From Acidimicrobiaceae bacterium (lineage in GTDB: Bacteria > Actinomycetota > Acidimicrobiia > Acidimicrobiales > Bog-793): a stretch of DNA of 39,689 nt. The stretch spans positions 1 to 39,689 of the forward strand of contig PLIM01000178.1 of assembly GCA_003139355.1 (NCBI GenBank). The letters run 5' to 3'. Shown piece by piece: positions 19,230 to 27,364 of the stretch. A program made the translations under genes and the position numbers. Position 1 is the stretch's first letter. The number at the start of each line of letters is the position of its first letter. The notes under the pieces are model-generated. The model was not told the origin of the DNA. It ran no database searches and saw only the letters and a list, made by a program, of their open reading frames with translations.

Positions 19230-20393
19230 TCAGCCTCGGGCGGCGACGAGATACGCCGCCAGGTGACCCTCGGCGCAAGCCGCCCAGGTGTACCGGGCCG
19301 CGATGGCAATCCCATCAGCTCGACGCCGGACCCCACCGGGCGAAGGTCGCTCCGAGATGGCTGTCTCGATGGCCGCCGCGAGCGCGAACGGCTGACCTGG
19401 CGGGACAAGCAGGGCCCTGTCGCCGGCAAGTTCTGCCATGGACGTGCCCGAGGTCGTGACGAGGGGCGCGCCGCAGGCCAGGGCTTCGAGAGCCGGAAGA
19501 CCGAAACCCTCCTCGAGCGAGGGGTACACGACTGCAGACGCCCTGCGGAGGAGCGCTGGAACATCGGCGTCGGGAACGTAACCGAGCCGGCGGATCCGCC
19601 CGCGTGAACGCGCGGCCGCGACTGACTGCATGACGGGCCCTGCCTTCCAGCCGCCTCGACCTGCCAGGACGAGCTCGAGCTCTGCTTGATCGTGGGCGAG
19701 CCGATCGAAGGCGGCAACAAGGTCCGCGATGCCCTTTCGCGGCTCCAAGGTCCCGAGGTGCAGCACGTACGGCCGCGACAGACCAAGACGCTCCAGGACA
19801 TCTCGATCGGCACCGGGCCACGGCTCATCAGCCACGAAACGAACCTGGTCCACCCCATGGGGCACCACCATCACCGGACATCGCGGAGAAAGGACGTCCC
19901 GGAGCCGTCCCGCGGTGGTCTCGCTCACGCAGACGATGGCCGCGGCGTGCCGCACCGAGTAGCGCATGGCGGCGCGGAACCAGGCCACTTTGCTCCGTTG
20001 GTGCCATTCGGCGTGATCGAAGAAGGTCAAGTCGTGCACCGTCACGACACAGGGGACCTTGGACCGCCTGGGCATGGTGTAGTGGGGACCGTGGTGCACC
20101 TCCACCGGTGGCGCATCCAGGGCTGCGACCACAGAGCCGAGACGGGCCTGCTCGTAGGCGAGGCGCGTCAGGCGACGAGAGGGAGCGACCGCGACGACCC
20201 GCTGCCCCGGCGCGATCTGCGCCCATCTGGCGCCGTCGTCACGCCGGGCCAGGAGCGTGAGCCCGCAATCGGCGCGCCCGGCCAGGGCCCTGGCCAACTC
20301 GACGACATATCGGCCGGCTCCCGCCGGTTGTCCGGGCACCGCACTCACGTCCAGCGCGACCTCGAGAGCACTGTCGCCAGAGCCGGCGGTCAT
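19230..20393 (-). CDS. Glycosyltransferase family 4 (last of three in the operon)
   Basis: The 387-residue product is a GT-B fold retaining glycosyltransferase. It has an N-terminal acceptor domain with GQPAGAGRYVVELARAL, a middle segment VVTVHDLTFF and VCVSETTAGRLRD, the donor-site phrase LHLGTLEPRKGIADL, and the E-x7-E motif in EEGFGLPALEALACG. Such enzymes often transfer mannose or rhamnose from GDP- or NDP-sugars. The start ATG at 20393 shares one base with the stop of the preceding GT4 (TGATG), which indicates coupling. No membrane helix is present, so it acts at the cytosolic face. The exact sugar is unknown; the GDP-mannose genes upstream in the same operon make a mannosyl-type donor likely (inference). 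Confidence 0.88.
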   Translation of the reverse strand: MTAGSGDSALEVALDVSAVPGQPAGAGRYVVELARALAGRADCGLTLLARRDDGARWAQIAPGQRVVAVAPSRRLTRLAYEQARLGSVVAALDAPPVEVHHGPHYTMPRRSKVPCVVTVHDLTFFDHAEWHQRSKVAWFRAAMRYSVRHAAAIVCVSETTAGRLRDVLSPRCPVMVVPHGVDQVRFVADEPWPGADRDVLERLGLSRPYVLHLGTLEPRKGIADLVAAFDRLAHDQAELELVLAGRGGWKAGPVMQSVAAARSRGRIRRLGYVPDADVPALLRRASAVVYPSLEEGFGLPALEALACGAPLVTTSGTSMAELAGDRALLVPPGQPFALAAAIETAISERPSPGGVRRRADGIAIAARYTWAACAEGHLAAYLVAARG

Positions 20394-21517
20394 CACCGAA
20401 CATGCCCCTCGGCGGCGGCTCGCTCCCAGACCGCCACATGAGCACGCGCGGCCTCGACCCATCGAAGCGCCGCGGCACGCGCCAGGCCACTTGTGACAAG
20501 TGCCGTCCGTATCACTTCGTCGCCGGCCGCGGCCACAAGCCCCTCGGCGATCGACGCCACCTCGGTCGGGTCGACTTCGAGCGATGCACCACCGGAGCTC
20601 GGGACCGGGCTCGAGACAACCGGGGTCCCCTGCGCCATCGACTCGACGACGGGCAGCCCAAAGCCCTCCACGATCGGGACATAGGCACAGCACCGGGCTC
20701 CGCGGTAGATCGCGGCGAGCACCCCGCCGTCGACGGCGCCTGCAAAGACGACGCCGGCAGTCGACCCGAGCACCGCAGGAGACGCCGAGGGTCCCCACCC
20801 GCTCGGTCCCACGACCACCAGGGGCCAGGCGTCGGGCAGTCTCGGTCTTGCGAGCGCGTACGCCTGCACGAGGCGCCCGAGGTTCTTCCGTGGCTCGAGC
20901 GTGCTCACGGTGAGCAGGTACGGGCCGAACACCCCGAGGCGCTCGAGCAATTCCTGGGCCGCCGGGCCATCCGGCTCACCAAGGTGGTCTGCGCCTTCGT
21001 TCACGATCACGAGCCGGTTGTCGGCGATGCCCACCCTCGCGGCAAGGACGGCTTGGGCGGTTGCCTCGGATGGGACCACGACCAAGGCGGCCCGCGCGCC
21101 GGCGCGTCGCAACGCGGCTTCGTGCCACCGCCTGCCCCTTGGGGGGTAAGCCTCCGGCATCGACCTCCAGGCCACGTCATGCACGGTTGTCACGAGCGGG
21201 ACGCCCGAAGAGGGTACCGGCGCCGCCAGTGACACGGAGTGAACGACGTCGGTGCCTCGCCCGACACGCGTCAGGCCCAGATCCCATGCTCGCGTCATGA
21301 GCGGACCGGGGAGCCGCGAGCTCACGATCGGATGACCAAAGCCCGTGAGCGGATCCGGTCCCGAGGGTGGGCGGCTCGCGACAATCGTGAGCAGGGGGCG
21401 CTCGCCGGTCTCGAGCTCCTCGATGCCCTTCAACAAGCCACGGGCATAGGTCCCGATGCCGCCGGGGACGCGCCGCCGCAGCTGCTCGGCCGCCAGGGAC
21501 ACCGAGATCGGCGTCAA
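20393..21517 (-). CDS. Glycosyltransferase family 4 (second of three), probable TTG start
   Basis: This is a GT-B glycosyltransferase of 374 residues. It shows RRRVPGGIGTYARGLLKG near the N terminus, VVHSVSLAAP, TTVHDVAW, LLTVSTLEPRKNLGRL, and VEGFGLPVVESMAQG with the E-x7-E motif. The start is inferred: a TTG at 21517 forms TTGA with the stop of the upstream GT4 (4 nt overlap), and conserved sequence begins just after it. A GTG at 21502 is an alternative. The open frame runs much further upstream but would lie inside the previous gene and is Arg and Gly rich in a way typical of a shadow frame. Donor and acceptor are unknown. Confidence 0.86.
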   Translation of the reverse strand: MTPISVSLAAEQLRRRVPGGIGTYARGLLKGIEELETGERPLLTIVASRPPSGPDPLTGFGHPIVSSRLPGPLMTRAWDLGLTRVGRGTDVVHSVSLAAPVPSSGVPLVTTVHDVAWRSMPEAYPPRGRRWHEAALRRAGARAALVVVPSEATAQAVLAARVGIADNRLVIVNEGADHLGEPDGPAAQELLERLGVFGPYLLTVSTLEPRKNLGRLVQAYALARPRLPDAWPLVVVGPSGWGPSASPAVLGSTAGVVFAGAVDGGVLAAIYRGARCCAYVPIVEGFGLPVVESMAQGTPVVSSPVPSSGGASLEVDPTEVASIAEGLVAAAGDEVIRTALVTSGLARAAALRWVEAARAHVAVWERAAAEGHVR

Positions 21518-22710
21518 CGTGCGCGCCGGTCGGCCGCGGCCACGCCGTAGAGCTCCATCATCGAACCAGCCGCGGACGCCCAGGTGAACGACGAGGCACG
21601 GACGCGCCCGGCTTCGACGAGCTTGGCGCGCAAGGCGCCGTCGTCGATGACCCTCGCCAGCGCGGCCGCCATCGCCTCGGAGTCGCCTGGCGCCACGAGC
21701 TCGGCCGCGTCGCCCACGATCTCGGGGACGGCACCGGCAGCCGTCGCGACCACGGGCACTCCGGCCGCCATGGCTTCGAGCGGCGGGAAACCGAACCCTT
21801 CGTACAACGACGGGTACGCGAGCACCAAAGCGCCACCCAACAACGACTGCCGCTCGCCCTCTTCCAGGTACCCCAGGCGCACCACTCGGCGAGCAACGCC
21901 GCAGGCGGCCACAGCGGCTGCGAACGCGGGCGCCCCCCATCCGTCGGGCCCGGCGATGACGAGCTCCAGATCTGCATGTGTGCGCGCCAGCTCCGCGAAC
22001 GCCATCACCAACGTCGGCAGATCCTTTCGTGGCTCTACTGCGCCGAGCGCGAGAACATAGGGCGCCGAACGCGCCCGCCGATCGACGGGCGCACCTGGCC
22101 GGGCAGGAAAGGGCCGTCCGGGGGCGTCGAGACCGGACGGCACGACCCGGACCCGGTCACCGTCGACACCGAGCAGCTCGAGCACCTCGTCGCGCACGAA
22201 GCTCGAGAGAACATGCACGAAAGCCCCATGCCGGACCGACCGCGCGACGAGCCGGGGGTAGGCCAACGAAGCAGGCGCGCAGAGCTCCGGATACCGCCAC
22301 GCGGTCAAGTCGTAGACCGTCACGACCCGGCCGGCACGGCGTGCCGGGGGCACGACGTAGTTGGTCCCGTGCACCACGTCGACGGGCCCGACGAGCCATT
22401 CGATCGGTGGGAGGTCAGCCAGCGCCCACGTCGCGTTGGCGAGCCGCGTCGGGGCTCGCCAGGTCCGTATGCGCAGCCCGAGCGCCTCGGCGGGCGCGGC
22501 CGTGGCGCTACGGGCGCTGCGAGCAACGGCGTAGCCGCGCAGCTCCACCTCCTCGCGTCCGACCAGCGCGCCGGCGAGACCTGCGCAGAACCGGCCGACC
22601 CCGGTGACCTCGCCCGCAAGGGGTAGGACGTCGAGCGCCACCCGAAGCCTGGTCAACGCGAGCCCGGGCCCAACGAGCTCGACGCGGCGATCCGACAGGC
22701 GGCAGGACAT
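21514..22710 (-). CDS. Glycosyltransferase family 4 (first of three)
   Basis: The 398-residue product has the GT-B layout: VALDVLPLAGEVTGVGRFCAGL, VVHGTNYVVPP, TVYDLTAW, LALGAVEPRKDLPTL, and YEGFGFPPLEAMAAG with the E-x7-E motif. The ATG at 22710 lies 7 nt after the cofE stop; an ATG at 22770 would overlap cofE. The three GT4 proteins share the phrases VDVVH or VEVHH, HDL or YDL and EPRK, so they look like diverged paralogs that arose by tandem duplication (inference). Each probably adds a different sugar to one growing glycan on a lipid carrier. No signal peptide or membrane helix is seen. Confidence 0.88.
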   Translation of the reverse strand: MSCRLSDRRVELVGPGLALTRLRVALDVLPLAGEVTGVGRFCAGLAGALVGREEVELRGYAVARSARSATAAPAEALGLRIRTWRAPTRLANATWALADLPPIEWLVGPVDVVHGTNYVVPPARRAGRVVTVYDLTAWRYPELCAPASLAYPRLVARSVRHGAFVHVLSSFVRDEVLELLGVDGDRVRVVPSGLDAPGRPFPARPGAPVDRRARSAPYVLALGAVEPRKDLPTLVMAFAELARTHADLELVIAGPDGWGAPAFAAAVAACGVARRVVRLGYLEEGERQSLLGGALVLAYPSLYEGFGFPPLEAMAAGVPVVATAAGAVPEIVGDAAELVAPGDSEAMAAALARVIDDGALRAKLVEAGRVRASSFTWASAAGSMMELYGVAAADRRAR

Positions 22711-22717
22711 CTGGCCA

Positions 22718-23425
22718 TCACCGGAACAGATCTTCGCCGTAGGGCCGGACCACCTCTTCGGCGACGGCACCTCTCCCCAAGACCGCGGCTTCCACTCCCC
22801 TGACCACCGCGACCGGGACGCCTCGCGCCTTTCCCATCACCAGGTCGGCCGCTGCGGCGACCTCGTCCACGACGCAGATCTCGGTCGCGACGAGCTCGCG
22901 GCCGAGCGCGTCGACCGTCCCGCGAAGATCGACCACGGCGCGAATGCCCGCGCAACCGATGGCCACGTCGGTGACCCCGCGCCGCCACGCACGCCCGAAG
23001 GTGTCGGAGATCACGACGGCGACCTCGAGGCCTGTGCGTGCCCTGAGGCCATCGCGCAGCCGCCGCGCCGAGCGGTCTGGGTCCTCGGGAAGAAGCACCG
23101 CCCACCCGTCGGCCACGTTGGAGAGATCGACCCCTGCGTTCGCGCACACAAAGCCGTGCCGCGTCTCGGTCACCACCAAGTCTCCCCGGCGCCGCAGGAC
23201 GCGAACAGCCTCGGACTCGGCCAGGAGACGTTTGGCCTCCGGATCCGAAGCATCGATCCGGACTGTCCGGCCCTCAGCCTTGGACACGATCTTCTGGGTC
23301 ACCACGACCACATCGCCCTCGGCGAGAGGCGCATGCTCGGCGATGAGCGCCGCCAGGTCGTCCCCCGGGCTGATCTCGCCCAGGCCCTTGACGCCCAGCA
23401 CCAGCAGTGATCCTCCGACCGCCAT
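22718..23425 (-). CDS. cofE: Coenzyme F420-0:L-glutamate ligase, stand-alone domain
   Basis: CofE adds L-glutamates to F420-0 using GTP, making the polyglutamate tail of coenzyme F420. The 235-residue protein contains DVVVVTQKIVSKAEGR, LVVTETRHGFVCANAGVD, VISDTFGRAWRRGVTDVAIG and the closing GVPVAVVRG. Mycobacterial FbiB joins this domain to a C-terminal FMN nitroreductase-like domain. Here the protein stops after the ligase domain, as in archaeal CofE. It follows cofD by 33 nt in the operon and precedes the GT4 genes by 7 nt. A separate nitroreductase gene lies at 37361-37987, but nothing in the sequence shows that it replaces the missing domain. Confidence 0.92.
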   Translation of the reverse strand: MAVGGSLLVLGVKGLGEISPGDDLAALIAEHAPLAEGDVVVVTQKIVSKAEGRTVRIDASDPEAKRLLAESEAVRVLRRRGDLVVTETRHGFVCANAGVDLSNVADGWAVLLPEDPDRSARRLRDGLRARTGLEVAVVISDTFGRAWRRGVTDVAIGCAGIRAVVDLRGTVDALGRELVATEICVVDEVAAAADLVMGKARGVPVAVVRGVEAAVLGRGAVAEEVVRPYGEDLFR

Positions 23426-23458
23426 TTGCGCAGTCTCTACCAGAGGGCCCGCGCAGCG

Positions 23459-24430
23459 CTAAGCACCGGGCGCGACCGGTGCCCCGCCCGACGGCCCCAG
23501 GTCCATGCCGGCAGTCCCGAGCACGGTGCGCGCGAGGCCTGCGGCCATCTCCGGTGTCCTCATGACCGTCGGCGCGACGATGCACTTCACGCCGGCTGCC
23601 TCGACCTCGCCCGCGACATCCGCGTCAGCCTCGTCGATCACCAGCGTGCCGACCCAAGCGCTGAGAAAGCGGGCCACGCCCGGCGCGGATGCCTGCCCGC
23701 CGAGCTCGACAAGGAGCCGGTCGGCCGGGCCCCTCAAAGCTGCACCCGCCACAATCGGCGACACGGCCACCACCGAGTCGCGGCGCGCCGTCAACACGCT
23801 GGTGACGCCAGGCACCGCAAGAATCGGCCCTATCGACACGACCGGGTTCGAAGGCGCCACGACGACGACCTCGGCGGCCTCGAGTGCAGCCAGCACGCCA
23901 GGCGCCGGCCTGGCAACCTCCGCACCCGCAAAGCGCACCGAATCCACCACGACCGAATGTCGCAGTTTCACGAAATACTCCTGGAAGGCCACCTCCTGCG
24001 CTCCCTCGAGCCGCAGCCGTGTCCGGACCGGGTCGTCGCTCATCGGGAGCAGGCGGACTCTGAGCCCCCACGCGCGTGAGATCTCAGCGGTGACCTCCGA
24101 GAGCGTCGCCCCTTCCCGCATCCTTCCCGTCCGGTAGAGGTGGGTCGCGAGATCCGCATCACCGAGGCGGAACCATGTGACGGCGTCGAAGCGCTCCAGG
24201 GCCTGCATCGCGCGGAAGGTGTCACCTGTGAGCCCCCATCCGGTCGTCGGGTTTGCCACACCGGAGAGGGTGTAAGTGATCGTGTCGAGGTCCGGGCTGA
24301 TGTGCAGGCCGTGAAGCTCGGTGTCATCACCGGTGTTGACGATGCCGATGATCGCGCCGGGGTCGACGACCGCCTGCATCCCGGCGAGCATCCTGGCGGC
24401 ACCGACTCCGCCACAAAGGACCGCTATCAC
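23459..24430 (-). CDS. cofD: 2-phospho-L-lactate/phosphoenolpyruvate transferase for F420
   Basis: CofD (FbiA) joins the activated phospho-lactyl or enolpyruvyl-phosphate group to Fo, giving F420-0 or dehydro-F420-0. The 323-residue protein has the N-terminal IAVLCGGVGAARMLAG, VNTGDDTELHGLHISPDLDT, GWGLTGDT, and VVVAPSNPVVSIGPIL. In actinobacteria the donor is reported to come from phosphoenolpyruvate. The start is a GTG at 24430 that forms GTGA with the epimerase stop (4 nt overlap); an upstream ATG at 24490 would overlap the epimerase by 64 nt. CofC/FbiD and the Fo synthase are not in the window. Confidence 0.93.
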   Translation of the reverse strand: MIAVLCGGVGAARMLAGMQAVVDPGAIIGIVNTGDDTELHGLHISPDLDTITYTLSGVANPTTGWGLTGDTFRAMQALERFDAVTWFRLGDADLATHLYRTGRMREGATLSEVTAEISRAWGLRVRLLPMSDDPVRTRLRLEGAQEVAFQEYFVKLRHSVVVDSVRFAGAEVARPAPGVLAALEAAEVVVVAPSNPVVSIGPILAVPGVTSVLTARRDSVVAVSPIVAGAALRGPADRLLVELGGQASAPGVARFLSAWVGTLVIDEADADVAGEVEAAGVKCIVAPTVMRTPEMAAGLARTVLGTAGMDLGPSGGAPVAPGA

Positions 24431-25377
24431 GAAGCCGCCCGGCGGACGTGGTTCACGACGGACGCGACTCCCTCCGCGAGATGGGTCCACGGTTTCCAGC
24501 CGAGATGCAGACCTGCCCGCCTCGGGTCGAGCGCGCTCCGCTGCACCTCACCGTTGCGAGCAGGCGCCCGTCGTGGTGCAAGGTCGCTTCCAGACGCTCT
24601 TGCAACGATCTCGTACAGCTTCGACACCGACGTCTCTTGACCGGTGCCGATGTTAAGCACGAGGCCACCTCCTCGACGCGCGGCGCGCGCGAAGGCATCC
24701 ACGACATCGTCCACGTAGACGTAGTCACGCGTCTGGTTGCCATCGCCGAAGACGACGCACGGGCGTCCCGAGACAAGGTTGCCTGCGAAGATCGCGACGA
24801 CTCCGGCCTCGCCGTGCGGGTCCTGTCGAGGTCCGTAGACGTTCGCGAGGGCGAGGGCGGTGAACTCGAGTCCGTGCAGCTCGCGATAGGCCACGAGGTA
24901 GTCGATGGCTGCCTTCTTCGACACGCCATAGGGCGAGAGTGGCCGGTGCGGCTGATGTTCGTCGACCGGCAGGTTGGCACCCTCCGGCTCACCGTACAAC
25001 GTGCCTCCGGAAGCGGCGAAGACGACTTTCGTCGTTGCCGCCGCCGCGCGGGCACCCTCGAGAACCTGGATCGTGCCGAGTACGTTGACCTCGGCATCAA
25101 AGACCGGCCGATCGACCGAGACGCGGACGTCTGCCTGGGCGGCCAGGTGGAAGATCACCTCCGGCTGTCGGTGGCGCACGAGGTCGACCAAATCGCCCGA
25201 GCGCACATCAAGGTTGTGAAAACGCATCGTGCCGCCGCAGGCGCGGGCATCAGCAAGGTTGCCGAGCGATCCGGTCGACAAGTCGTCCACGACATCGACC
25301 TCGTGGCCTTCGGCGAGAAGACGGTCGACGAGATTCGACCCGATGAACCCGGCTCCTCCGGTGACCAATGCTCGCAT
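24427..25377 (-). CDS. NAD-dependent sugar epimerase, UDP-glucose 4-epimerase type
   Basis: The 316-residue extended SDR protein has GGAGFIGSN (7-15), HLAAQADVRVSV, AASGGTLYGE and catalytic Tyr150 and Lys154 in SPYGVSKKA. The phrase ANVYGPRQDPHGEAGVVAIF and the lack of a 4,6-dehydratase TDE motif point to a UDP-glucose/UDP-galactose 4-epimerase or a close relative. It interconverts C4 epimers of a nucleotide sugar in the cytosol. It follows the nucleotidyltransferase gene by 27 nt, has GGAGG about 8 nt before its ATG, and overlaps cofD by 4 nt. The exact NDP-sugar is not certain, so I give no gene symbol. Confidence 0.85.
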   Translation of the reverse strand: MRALVTGGAGFIGSNLVDRLLAEGHEVDVVDDLSTGSLGNLADARACGGTMRFHNLDVRSGDLVDLVRHRQPEVIFHLAAQADVRVSVDRPVFDAEVNVLGTIQVLEGARAAAATTKVVFAASGGTLYGEPEGANLPVDEHQPHRPLSPYGVSKKAAIDYLVAYRELHGLEFTALALANVYGPRQDPHGEAGVVAIFAGNLVSGRPCVVFGDGNQTRDYVYVDDVVDAFARAARRGGGLVLNIGTGQETSVSKLYEIVARASGSDLAPRRAPARNGEVQRSALDPRRAGLHLGWKPWTHLAEGVASVVNHVRRAAS

Positions 25378-25404
25378 GGCGTCCGCCTCCGGTCTCGAGC
25401 TGCT

Positions 25405-26475
25405 CTAGGACATGGGGTAGCGGACGCCGTCGAGCACCGACCCCGCCGGCACATTGGCTCCGACCCCGATAATGGTCATCCCGGTCAGGCGGACGCCGTC
25501 GCCGATGACGGCGCGCGGACCGACGATGCTGTCTTCCACGATGGCTCCTGAGCGGACCTCGACCTCGGACATCAGCACGGAACGACCGATGACGCCGTCC
25601 GGCCCGATCCGCGAGCCGGTCCCGACGACGCTGTCGGACACGACTGCTCCTTCGGCGATCGAGGCCCTGGGACCGACGAAGCTGTGCGGGCCAAGCTTCC
25701 CGGCGATCTCGGCACTCGGGTCGACCCAGACCCCGGTCCGAATCTCGGGCGCGGGCGGCCGGCTGAGGCGACGGCCGGAGAGGATGTCGAACTGTGCCTG
25801 AAGGAACTGCTGCGGTGTGCCGGTGTCGAGCCAGTAGGCGTCCGACGCGAGTGCGTACAGCGTGCCCGCCGCGACCAGCTCAGGAAAGGTCTCGCGTTCG
25901 ATCGACACGCGCCGGCCGTTCGCGATCCGGTCCAGGACCGAGGTCTCCAGCACGTAGATACCTGCATTGATCAGGTTCGTAGGGGCCTCGCCCTGCGGTT
26001 TCTCGATGAAAGCGGTGACCCGCCCCTGGGCATCGGTCGGCACGACACCGAACCTGGAGGGATCCGCGACCGGCGTCAGTGCGATCGAGGCCTGCGCGCT
26101 GCGCGAGCGGTGGAACTCGACGAGGGACGATAGGTCGAGTTCGGTGAGCACGTCTCCGTTGACGACCAGGAACGTGTCGCTGACGCCGGCCTGTTCGGCT
26201 GCGAATCGAATGGCGCCGGCCGTGTCGAGCGGCTCGGGCTCGACGACGTAGTCGAGAGCGACACCTGCGAGCCGGTCGGACGGGAACGCCTGAACGAACG
26301 CGTCCGCCCGGGGGCCCAGCGAGAGCACAGCCCGGTCGATGCCATGACCGGCCAGCCATTCGAACACGTGCACGATCATCGGTCGCCCGACCAGGTGCAG
26401 CATCTGCTTGGGGATCTCCCAGGTGAGCGGCCGAAGCCGGGTCCCCTCGCCGCCGACGAGAACGACGGCGTCCAT
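25405..26475 (-). CDS. Sugar-1-phosphate nucleotidyltransferase, mannose-1-P guanylyltransferase type
   Basis: The 356-residue protein has an N-terminal nucleotidyltransferase domain with LVGGEGTRLRPLTWEIPKQM, then LVVNGDVLTELDL with the metal-binding Asp, and IEKPQGEAPTNLINAGIYV. A C-terminal left-handed beta-helix follows, seen as repeats such as IGPDGVIGRSVLMSEVEVRSG and VIGDGVRLTG. It resembles mycobacterial Rv3264c, a GDP-mannose pyrophosphorylase, and the ManB and PGI/PMI genes nearby would feed it. A glucose-1-P thymidylyltransferase or uridylyltransferase is the main alternative. The ATG at 26475 shares a base with the stop of the previous gene (TGATG). Confidence 0.82.
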   Translation of the reverse strand: MDAVVLVGGEGTRLRPLTWEIPKQMLHLVGRPMIVHVFEWLAGHGIDRAVLSLGPRADAFVQAFPSDRLAGVALDYVVEPEPLDTAGAIRFAAEQAGVSDTFLVVNGDVLTELDLSSLVEFHRSRSAQASIALTPVADPSRFGVVPTDAQGRVTAFIEKPQGEAPTNLINAGIYVLETSVLDRIANGRRVSIERETFPELVAAGTLYALASDAYWLDTGTPQQFLQAQFDILSGRRLSRPPAPEIRTGVWVDPSAEIAGKLGPHSFVGPRASIAEGAVVSDSVVGTGSRIGPDGVIGRSVLMSEVEVRSGAIVEDSIVGPRAVIGDGVRLTGMTIIGVGANVPAGSVLDGVRYPMS

Positions 26476-27284
26476 CAGCCAGTGGTGGTCGTGGTGCCTA
26501 CCGGCTTGGTGGTCGTGGTGCTCACCGGCTTGGTGGTCGTGGTGCTCACCGGCTTGGTGGTCGTGGTGGAGGCACTGGTGGTGGTAGTGGTCTGAGACTT
26601 GAGGAACGCCGCGACCTGCTTCTGTGCCAGCGGCCGGGCGACCGAGGCCCCTTTCGGGAGGAAAGCCAGCATGAACATCTCGCCGTTGGCGTACTCGACG
26701 TCGGCGCTCGGAGTCACCGACGGCGACGTCGCACTCGGCGAGATCCAGTAGAGCACCTGCACGAGACCCGGCTTCGATTGGCACTTGCGACCGTTGTCGT
26801 AAGTGCCTGCGAGCTTGCCGAGCGAGCTCGGAAGCGTCATCGATGTGTTCGTCACCGTCACGCCCTCGGCGGTGAGGAATTTGGAGACCGTGGCCTTCGC
26901 GCCTTCGAACTGGGACGCATCCTTGCCCGCTCTCGCGGGCTTGATGTCGACTACGCCGTTGCCGGAGGTGATGATGCCCGAGCTCTGGTTGGCGCTGCGC
27001 GGCAGGTTGCCGACCCGGCCGCAGATGTCGACCGAGAGAGCCACCTGCCAGTGGTCGGTCAACAGCGGAGCCGTCGTGTTGGCGAGGGTGGTGGTAGTCG
27101 TGGTCGACGCGTTCGTGGCCGCTTGCTGACGCTCGTGGCGACTGAACACGATCAGCCCGAGACCGACGACGCAGACCACCACCACGATCGAGTACCACCC
27201 CAAGGGCGTACGCGCCCTATAGCTGCGGCTGCCGCCAATGGACGCGGCATGCGCGACCCTGCGGCCAATGGAGTTCCTGGGCAC
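26475..27284 (-). CDS. Membrane-anchored protein with an extracytoplasmic domain of unknown function
   Basis: From the GTG at 27284 the product has 269 residues: a basic N terminus, one membrane helix (about 28-48), a Thr-rich linker, a domain beginning WQVALSVDICGRVGNLP, and a C-terminal tail of Thr-Lys-Pro-Val repeats. I do not know its function. The CG..LP segment followed by SGIITSGNGVVDIKP recalls uncharacterised membrane-anchored proteins of Acidimicrobiia; I cannot confirm this without a search. Two cysteines in the domain may form a disulfide. It heads the operon that contains the nucleotidyltransferase, epimerase, cofD, cofE and GT4 genes. TAGAGT lies 8 nt before the start. The Thr and Pro tail looks like a wall-spanning or glycosylated stalk (inference). 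Confidence 0.7.
   Translation of the reverse strand: MPRNSIGRRVAHAASIGGSRSYRARTPLGWYSIVVVVCVVGLGLIVFSRHERQQAATNASTTTTTTLANTTAPLLTDHWQVALSVDICGRVGNLPRSANQSSGIITSGNGVVDIKPARAGKDASQFEGAKATVSKFLTAEGVTVTNTSMTLPSSLGKLAGTYDNGRKCQSKPGLVQVLYWISPSATSPSVTPSADVEYANGEMFMLAFLPKGASVARPLAQKQVAAFLKSQTTTTTSASTTTTKPVSTTTTKPVSTTTTKPVGTTTTTG
26479..26568. repeat. 24-bp tandem repeat coding for Thr-Lys-Pro-Val units
   Basis: Two exact adjacent 24 bp units (26503-26526, 26527-26550) are flanked by one imperfect unit on each side. On the minus strand they code for an eight-residue motif of four Thr, Lys, Pro, Val and a variable residue at the C terminus of the membrane-anchored protein. The exact copies suggest recent slippage. 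Confidence 0.85.
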
Positions 27285-27292
27285 GGGCCATG

Positions 27293-27298
27293 ACTCTA
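27293..27298 (-). promoter_or_regulatory. Putative -10 box of the sugar/F420/GT4 operon
   Basis: TAGAGT ends 8 nt before the GTG at 27284. It would drive the eight-gene run down to 19230 with almost no leader. Confidence 0.45.
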
Positions 27299-27364
27299 GC
27301 CCCGGCTGGCTCCTGCATCCTCCCGCCCTGGTCCCTCTCAGGGCTTGCCGCCCTGCGAGCTGCC

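Noticed and set aside
20394-20798. Long N-terminal extension of the last GT4 gene
   Set aside because: It lies entirely inside the preceding GT4 gene; the ATG at 20393 with the TGATG overlap gives the normal GT4 N terminus.
26475-27284. Calling the membrane-anchored protein a LytR C-terminal (VirR-like) protein
   Set aside because: The one-helix topology fits, but the domain lacks the VxVLNGSG-type motif of LytR_C and has a CG..LP pattern instead.
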